From assembly GCA_002450165.1 (NCBI GenBank), contig DJYQ01000034.1, positions 12,066-76,065 on the forward strand: a stretch of 64,000 bases of DNA, given 5' to 3'. The notes beneath the pieces were generated by a model. The model made no database searches. It saw nothing but the letters and a program-made list of their open reading frames with translations, and was not told where the DNA came from. The DNA comes from Prevotellaceae bacterium UBA6974. GTDB lineage: Bacteria; Bacteroidota; Bacteroidia; Bacteroidales; Bacteroidaceae. Positions 60,401 to 64,000 of this stretch are shown piece by piece. Each line of letters opens with the position of its first letter. Within the stretch, counting starts at the first letter, position 1. A program made the translations under genes and the position numbers.

Positions 60401-62323
60401 GGGGTACAAAAAACACAGGTAACTTATTCCGAAACACTTGGTGGAGGTTTTCAAATAGGCTCTATACATGGTGGTATTACCAATACTGGTATTGAACGTG
60501 TTACATATATTACTGATGAAACGAAAAAAGCAAAGGTATTTGCAAAAGGTATCCGCGTTTATGACTACGTCATTTCGGATGATCAGATGAGTCAACTTAC
60601 CGAAGAGTTCCCTTACACATCATTCGGAGGTAAATATACCCGCACAATTACCGAGGACAGCAATCTGTCTGCCACAGGAGCATGGCTTAACGCAAATACT
60701 CAGGGTAATGTTGACATACCTGTAAATGCAGTTGTAGATGAAGTGATTTACTATCCTGATGTAGAGATAACTACAGATGCAGCATCTACACTGACCGTAA
60801 ATGCCGACATGGATACCGAAAACATCAAGTTTGATGGTGCAGGTAAACTTACAATCGCAAGTGATGGCACACATCATATTAATATTTCTGGTTCTGTTAC
60901 TGCAAATGGTCCTGTTTCTGTAAAGTATGGTGAGATAGACTTGACTGCAGTACCGGTTTCTATTGGCGAGAGTGGCTCCGTTGAGTTTGACTTCTCTGCT
61001 TCTGATTTCAGTGGCGTAACAACTTCGACTTATTATCTTATTATAGGTAATACCTCTGACTATGGAAATAAGGTAACGGGTGTTTATCCAAGCGACATAT
61101 ATCATACTTTTACTATTACTTATAATAGTACGACCAATAGTTATTATCTGACTGTTGGACCATCTGTTGCATTCTTCCAACAACGGGCAATCAATCTCGT
61201 TAAGCCATATTATGATGGACGTTATGTAGGCACAGGACTTGGGAAATATACAATCTCGCTTGGCGAGACATCTTATGCAGAAATGGCTGATTTCCGAACT
61301 GCCGTGATGAGTTGGGCGTCGTTAGAGGATTGTATAGATCCTACAATAATTATCAACCAGCCAACAAGTGCATTCTATCGTATTAAGTCTGGCGACAAGT
61401 ATCTGCAGGACGCCCGCAAGAGCGATTCCGCTACTCAACGTACATTGACAGATGCTGCGGGTGCAAATTCTGCTGAAACCATCTTCTATCTGGATAACAA
61501 TAAGTTTATCGGATACAAGACCGGATACGGATTTGGCTTCTCTGTTTGTCAGACGCAGGATACCGAGCAACTTAACACGCAGCTGTTTACCGAATCTGCA
61601 GAAATGGGCAAATATACCATCCAGTCTCAGCGGGGAACATGTGAATCAGCAAGCTACAACGAAGGATACTGGGGCGTTAGTGGCAGTGAACTTTCCAGAG
61701 AAGCTGATGCTGCCAGCGGTGCCTGCTGGACTCTGGAGGAAGTTACCTCATTGCCTCTTACACTCGCAGCAAATAGCTATACCTCATTCTCAGCTCCTGT
61801 TGCAGTAACTATTCCAGACGGCTGCCATGCTTATGTTGCAACAAGTACACCGGGTGATAGTTACATTACGATGACCGCAGTTACCGGTAACGTCCCAGCA
61901 AATCAAGGTCTTATTATTGGTACAGATGCTACTGCGAATCCTACTTTTGCGATTTATAGTGGATCATCTGAAGATTTAGTAGATTGTTCAGGAAACATGC
62001 TTGTAGCCAACGTGGCAGCTTCTAACGTAAACAAGGCTAACAATTATTTCTTTGGTAAGGTAGATGGCAATGATAATTATGTCTTTGCCAAGATTTCAGG
62101 TACTGGAACTCGTACCTTGGGCGGGCATAAAGCTTACTTACATTATGAAAAAGGAACAAATGCTCGTATGGCAATCATTTGGGAGGGTGACGATCCTACT
62201 GGTATAGAAGGACTCCAGAATGAGAGCGTAGAGATGAAAGACGGCAAATACTATCAGAACGGCAAGGTAGTTGTTGTTAGGAATGGTGTCAAGTACAATG
62301 TTGCCGGTCAAATCATTAAATAA
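57455..62323 (+). CDS. Very large secreted surface protein with LamG-like domain and C-terminal sorting-type tail
   Basis: 1622 residues. A signal peptide, MKKLFTLLTMLVICISGMWA, is followed by a beta-trefoil-like or ricin-like unit around 35-170 (GKFYVINGIDQ, YTLQNLQTGKYMSLG). A long repetitive beta-rich part rich in Asn, Thr and Gly spans about 330-840, resembling a right-handed beta-helix. A LamG/concanavalin-like domain is at about 885-1040 (LVVFTKNGNTFTVYLDGVQK). A second short FYRIKSGDKYLQDARK unit is near 1310. The C-terminal tail MKDGKYYQNGKVVVVRNGVK, ending NVAGQIIK, is the kind found on secreted Prevotella proteins, maybe a type IX sorting signal. Probable role: adhesion or glycan binding at the cell surface. 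No catalytic site is recognised. Confidence 0.75.
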   Translation: MKKLFTLLTMLVICISGMWADSYSIATTPTQVTSITSGKFYVINGIDQSTSNKHYLFDNGTKVTSNNPQTLPTNDAGKFIWKIVGNTTDGYTLQNLQTGKYMSLGSSSGSQISSSSTSQTNGIYFGDGNYATIRNSNDQAIDVGWNGSNPTTWSGSTTPSGSRRLQIYEIEVICDIFADDDYNYTKWHLNYFDRNLDASEIPADVSTVAAQSGVEGDDISCKKGYLNFSSSGNHTVTFQWTGGNMRLDILGVDICDESLTVVASDYHAGFTGGNKSNNVYTVNIPSSGNYLVRYFTKMPSSSGNTTNGTITWDPSVSSSDCYTYVLGGTANVSDLPEIVGKTRKSVKVIAGGLLTIDDDDFNLCSVQGAGNVVLDVNTSLTGGKSTSATGKLTISDGVILTIGEHQDQTNSIASFSSIDLAGQIKNNNSTLTLNNVTVPEGKNGVIFSKDMGGTADGFLLDGTTTVNGNLFVCNRLNFQMKVNELAGNGTWTINGTTSDDYSAGTSSSENATINVWNSPDFTGTIQGNNSNASVIINGTLANCTFMANHGSPKLAEGAILDDVILDGSKRISTTGNVTIRDLAGNNLSNTTNNYALVGTGTLNLEGDCDFTKKSDNSDCGCANIGCRNGSSIVIKSGANVKAAKISYDTGDNAAITVEGTLTATKLHGPVTLAEGSVTTLSDATPFNEGAVTVSGNATLNLSAANITLNQPITIASGKTLTIDGGESNATVTLNSLTNNGTVNFNNVTVTLNRSERDLSGYSFTNCTATLQFVETGAEYAAGGFTITNIPSGVTVKVKKYGATDYETVTPTDGTVTISHSVEVSGSAAWLDYTFNLSTKDKNTGTSGNVIKNAGNAGESDNNLTLDSNNGYQYTPSNSYNDDGTLKVMSTPWRNITWPTNYTVAVAGNVPDIENGCLVAFGTHDGGYLAILRGDANNKILLVKGKGNNHFETISTMTAANATELSHLVVFTKNGNTFTVYLDGVQKTQVTYSETLGGGFQIGSIHGGITNTGIERVTYITDETKKAKVFAKGIRVYDYVISDDQMSQLTEEFPYTSFGGKYTRTITEDSNLSATGAWLNANTQGNVDIPVNAVVDEVIYYPDVEITTDAASTLTVNADMDTENIKFDGAGKLTIASDGTHHINISGSVTANGPVSVKYGEIDLTAVPVSIGESGSVEFDFSASDFSGVTTSTYYLIIGNTSDYGNKVTGVYPSDIYHTFTITYNSTTNSYYLTVGPSVAFFQQRAINLVKPYYDGRYVGTGLGKYTISLGETSYAEMADFRTAVMSWASLEDCIDPTIIINQPTSAFYRIKSGDKYLQDARKSDSATQRTLTDAAGANSAETIFYLDNNKFIGYKTGYGFGFSVCQTQDTEQLNTQLFTESAEMGKYTIQSQRGTCESASYNEGYWGVSGSELSREADAASGACWTLEEVTSLPLTLAANSYTSFSAPVAVTIPDGCHAYVATSTPGDSYITMTAVTGNVPANQGLIIGTDATANPTFAIYSGSSEDLVDCSGNMLVANVAASNVNKANNYFFGKVDGNDNYVFAKISGTGTRTLGGHKAYLHYEKGTNARMAIIWEGDDPTGIEGLQNESVEMKDGKYYQNGKVVVVRNGVKYNVAGQIIK

Positions 62324-62337
62324 ATATAAGCAGAAAA

Positions 62338-62535
62338 ATGAAAAAGATATATTTGAAACCAGAGACAAATGTTTACAAGGTAAACGTAACCTCGGTAATG
62401 GCAACATCATTTAAATTTGATGAAGGAGAAGGAGGCGATGGAGTATCTGAAAAAGTTTTTAATGATGCTTCCCGTGAGGAGAATACGGACAACGAAAACA
62501 ACAACCGCGGTTCCATCTGGGACAATGCGTGGTAG
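62338..62535 (+). CDS. Small acidic protein, possible secreted peptide precursor or partner
   Basis: 65 residues, 14 nt after the large secreted gene, so probably in the same operon. The N-terminus MKKIYLKPETNVYKVNVTSV is a pattern common in small Bacteroidales proteins of unknown function. It is followed by a glycine-acid run (FDEGEGGDGVSE), many Asn/Glu residues and the end RGSIWDNAW. A second, decayed copy of the C-terminal text lies at 63810-63833. No leader cleavage site or modifying enzyme is visible, so a peptide-signal role is only a suggestion. Confidence 0.6.
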   Translation: MKKIYLKPETNVYKVNVTSVMATSFKFDEGEGGDGVSEKVFNDASREENTDNENNNRGSIWDNAW

Positions 62536-62583
62536 GGCTCTACAGAAATAGAGTATATAGTGAATATATTTTAGATTAGTTTC

Positions 62584-62621
62584 AAGAGGGTTGGTGTTAT
62601 TGCATCAGCCTTCTTGTTTTT
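62584..62621 (+). terminator. Intrinsic terminator after the small acidic protein
   Basis: AAGAGGGTTGGTG (62584-62596) pairs with CATCAGCCTTCTT (62603-62615) with three wobble pairs, and TTTTT follows after one G. Confidence 0.7.
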
Positions 62622-62651
62622 GATGAAGAGTTGAAAAAGTAAGAAAAGAAT

Positions 62652-62915
62652 ATGACCAAGGAAGAGATAAGGGAACTGATTGCTGATATGCGGGCAATGG
62701 GTCTGGATGTGGAGCTGTGCGATACGCCGGTGCCTGTGAGTCTTTCGGGTGTGCCGTGTGGTTCCCCTGCGGAATTGGGTGGTATCATGCCGCCAATCAA
62801 TCCTTTTGACCCGACTGCCGACAGACAGGGAAAGATACAGAAGGTGGTAGAGCGGCTGAAGGAGTTCTTCAGGCGTTTTGCCAGTATCTCAAATGGTGAT
62901 TTCGGGGGAATGTAA
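62652..62915 (+). CDS. Small protein with conserved N-terminus, function unknown
   Basis: 87 residues. The first 30 (EEIRELIADMRAMGLDVELC, then DTPVPVS) recall the N-termini of some Bacteroidales S24/LexA-like regulators, but the peptidase part is missing. The middle, SGVPCGSPAELGGIMPPINP, is followed by a basic helix (VVERLKEFFRRFA). A decayed duplicate of the first 30 codons is at 63706. It may be a full-length small regulator or a shortened one; the relation to S24 proteins is uncertain. Confidence 0.5.
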   Translation: MTKEEIRELIADMRAMGLDVELCDTPVPVSLSGVPCGSPAELGGIMPPINPFDPTADRQGKIQKVVERLKEFFRRFASISNGDFGGM

Positions 62916-62936
62916 AATCTGCATTATCTGATGAGG

Positions 62937-63218
62937 TCACTTGTCACCATAATGCGAACGTAGCGAAACAACGGATACATAAACTTCGAGGTCGTGGATT
63001 TCGTAAATCATGCGATACTGCTTATTGATGCGTCGCGACCAAGTCTCTTCGAAAGCAAAATGTTTCAGATGCTCTACCTGCCCGGTACCTGTACGTGGGT
63101 GTTCCTGCAGTTCCACCAACATGTTGGCAATTTTCTTGATAGTAGCCTTGTCGCCACTTTTCTTGATAACAGCAAGTTCCTTCTTCGACTGTTCAGAAAG
63201 AAGTACAACGTATGTCAT
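62937..63218 (-). CDS. yoeB: YoeB/RelE-like mRNA interferase toxin
   Basis: 93 residues. The core WSRRINKQYRMIYEIHD followed by VYVSVVSLRSHYGDK is typical of Txe/YoeB toxins, with an Arg-rich active site and the terminal HYG. LSEQSKKELAVIKKSGDKA is the usual N-terminal part. Such toxins cleave mRNA at the ribosome. It follows its partner gene by 3 nt on the same strand. Confidence 0.87.
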   Translation of the reverse strand: MTYVVLLSEQSKKELAVIKKSGDKATIKKIANMLVELQEHPRTGTGQVEHLKHFAFEETWSRRINKQYRMIYEIHDLEVYVSVVSLRSHYGDK

Positions 63219-63221
63219 ATA

Positions 63222-63491
63222 CTACAGATCGTTAATCATCGACATGATGTCCTCCTTGCTCTCCAATCGTGTAAACTTGGCATTGGGAGCATGGGCCTTG
63301 CTGATGTCGTCCTCCACAGCCTTCACGTTGCGGCTGTCTGCAAAGAAGGTGTCGCCAGATGGACTAATCTCGTAGGGATCGGCATTATAAGTTTGCTCAA
63401 GCAGTTTGCCAGCCAACCAGTTACGATCGTTTCTCGAAAGCGAAAGGCTCTCAATATATGCCCAGAGTTTATTAGTTGCTACTGTTGCCAT
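63222..63491 (-). CDS. Antitoxin partner of the YoeB-like toxin
   Basis: 89 residues, 3 nt upstream of the toxin. The N-terminal 30 residues (MATVATNKLWAYIESLSLSR, then NDRNWLAGKLLE) suggest a small dimerisation/DNA-binding unit. The C-terminal part is acidic and ends ESKEDIMSMINDL, likely wrapping the toxin. It does not clearly belong to the YefM family, but the gene order fits. Autoregulation is expected from the family. Confidence 0.75.
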   Translation of the reverse strand: MATVATNKLWAYIESLSLSRNDRNWLAGKLLEQTYNADPYEISPSGDTFFADSRNVKAVEDDISKAHAPNAKFTRLESKEDIMSMINDL

Positions 63492-63574
63492 TTCTATATG
63501 ATTAAGTCATTCTGCTTGCAAAAATAAACTAAAAATCCGAATTGACAAAAAATAAACAGAAAAACAATATATTC

Positions 63575-63706
63575 ATGAAACTCGCGATTATAGGTAGTAG
63601 GACTTGTCCGGCTGTGGACATTGAAGCCATACGTAACTATTTCTACATGATGGACGTTGTAAATTTACATAAAACAAACGAAACCGCAAAACAAATAATA
63701 AGATAA
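63575..63706 (+). pseudogene. N-terminal remnant of a SLOG/DUF2493-type protein
   Basis: ATG 63575 opens MKLAIIGSRTCPAVDIEA, the first strand and nucleotide-binding loop of YspA/DUF2493-type SLOG proteins. After about 20 residues the family text is lost and the frame ends at TAA 63706, one base into the next start. Only the N-terminal piece remains. Confidence 0.6.
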
Positions 63707-63846
63707 TGAACGAGGAAGAGATAAGGGGGCTGATTGCTGATATGCGGGCGAAGGGTCTGGATGTGGAGCTGTGCGATACGCCGGTGCCTGTAAGCGTGGC
63801 GGTACGTCCGTCTGGGACAATGTGTGGTAAGTGGCCCCTCCCATAG
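63706..63846 (+). pseudogene. Deletion fusion of two small genes (copy of the 62338/62652 pair)
   Basis: The 5' part, EEEIRGLIADMRAKGLDVEL and then CDTPVPVS, is a near copy of the start of the gene at 62652. Right after it, in another frame, comes GGTSVWDNVW and a stop, matching the end GSIWDNAW of the gene at 62338. So the start of one gene has been joined to the end of the other, out of frame. The frame actually read gives a 46-residue product ending KWPLP. Confidence 0.65.
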
Positions 63847-63863
63847 GGAGTTGATATAGCGAT

Positions 63864-63893
63864 AATAAGGCTGGCAATAGCGCCAGCCTTATT
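63864..63893 (+). terminator. Strong hairpin, probable bidirectional terminator
   Basis: AATAAGGCTGGC (63864-63875) and GCCAGCCTTATT (63882-63893) are exact complements around a 6-nt loop. T/A-rich flanks are on both sides. Confidence 0.75.
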
Positions 63894-63936
63894 ACGTTAA
63901 TATAGCCCCAGAAAAACGTTACATTGTGTTGCCAAG

Positions 63937-63992
63937 AGAGAAACGGCCTCTCGCTATCAGAGAAACGGCCTCTCGCTATGCGAGAAACGCCG
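63937..63992 (+). repeat. 22-nt tandem repeat at the window end
   Basis: AGAGAAACGGCCTCTCGCTAT occurs at 63937-63957 and 63959-63979, and a third, partial unit (CGAGAAACG) follows. Each unit is itself partly palindromic (GAGA ... TCTC). The array may continue past the window. Confidence 0.65.
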
Positions 63993-64000
63993 TGTTGCCC

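Noticed and set aside
63937..64000. CRISPR array
   Set aside because: The 22-nt units follow each other with one base between them, so there are no spacers, and no cas gene is in the window.

Overview
The window is from a Bacteroidales chromosome, most likely Prevotellaceae. The reasons are the TTTG / TAnnTTTG promoter type (clearest in front of glnN), a type III glutamine synthetase, a DUF2723 membrane protein, DUF4143 and AlbA_2 ATPase genes, and a large secreted protein with a C-terminal tail of the kind seen in Prevotella. This rests on recognition of families and motifs alone; no database search was possible.

Layout. (1) 1-7274 is a probable anti-phage defence block: the tail of a truncated gene, a metallophosphoesterase-STAND NTPase, then a tightly coupled four-gene operon (HKD/PLD protein, 109-aa protein, HD-domain dGTPase, small helical protein). 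(2) 7407-29894 is a surface polysaccharide locus: Wzx flippase, Wzy polymerase, a pyruvyltransferase-like enzyme, seven glycosyltransferases, two acyltransferases, an SDR/TPP-enzyme pair, a CDP-6-deoxyhexose module (RfbF, RfbG, a reductase, an RmlC-like epimerase), and at the 3' end a nucleotide-sugar epimerase, a WecA/WbpL-type initiating transferase and a WbuC cupin. The first half is AT-rich and free of repeats. The last four large genes carry in-frame insertions made of 7-nt DNA repeats. (3) 29.9-38.8 kb is an accessory zone: two DUF4143 ATPases, an AlbA_2 ATPase between two copies of one palindrome, RhuM, a truncated GNAT toxin with its small partner, decayed genes and several families of short-period repeats. 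(4) 38.9-56.1 kb is housekeeping: tRNA-Asn, cysE, an rRNA methyltransferase, an S9 peptidase, purD, membrane proteins, a DUF2723 protein, a polysaccharide deacetylase, rnhB, cysS and glnN. (5) 56.2-64.0 kb holds a HEPN/MNT module, a 1622-aa secreted protein followed by a 65-aa acidic protein, a YoeB-like toxin-antitoxin pair, and a decayed copy of the small-gene pair formed by a deletion fusion.

How it fits together. The polysaccharide genes form a near-complete Wzx/Wzy pathway: initiation by the WecA-like enzyme, extension by the glycosyltransferases, decoration by acyl and perhaps pyruvyl groups, flipping and polymerisation. No chain-length regulator, export porin or UpxY/Z regulator lies in the window, so they must be elsewhere. 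The features most worth following up are the PLD/dGTPase operon, the amyloid-like tag on the STAND protein, and the 7-nt repeat family, which occurs between genes, runs up to several start codons and invades reading frames.
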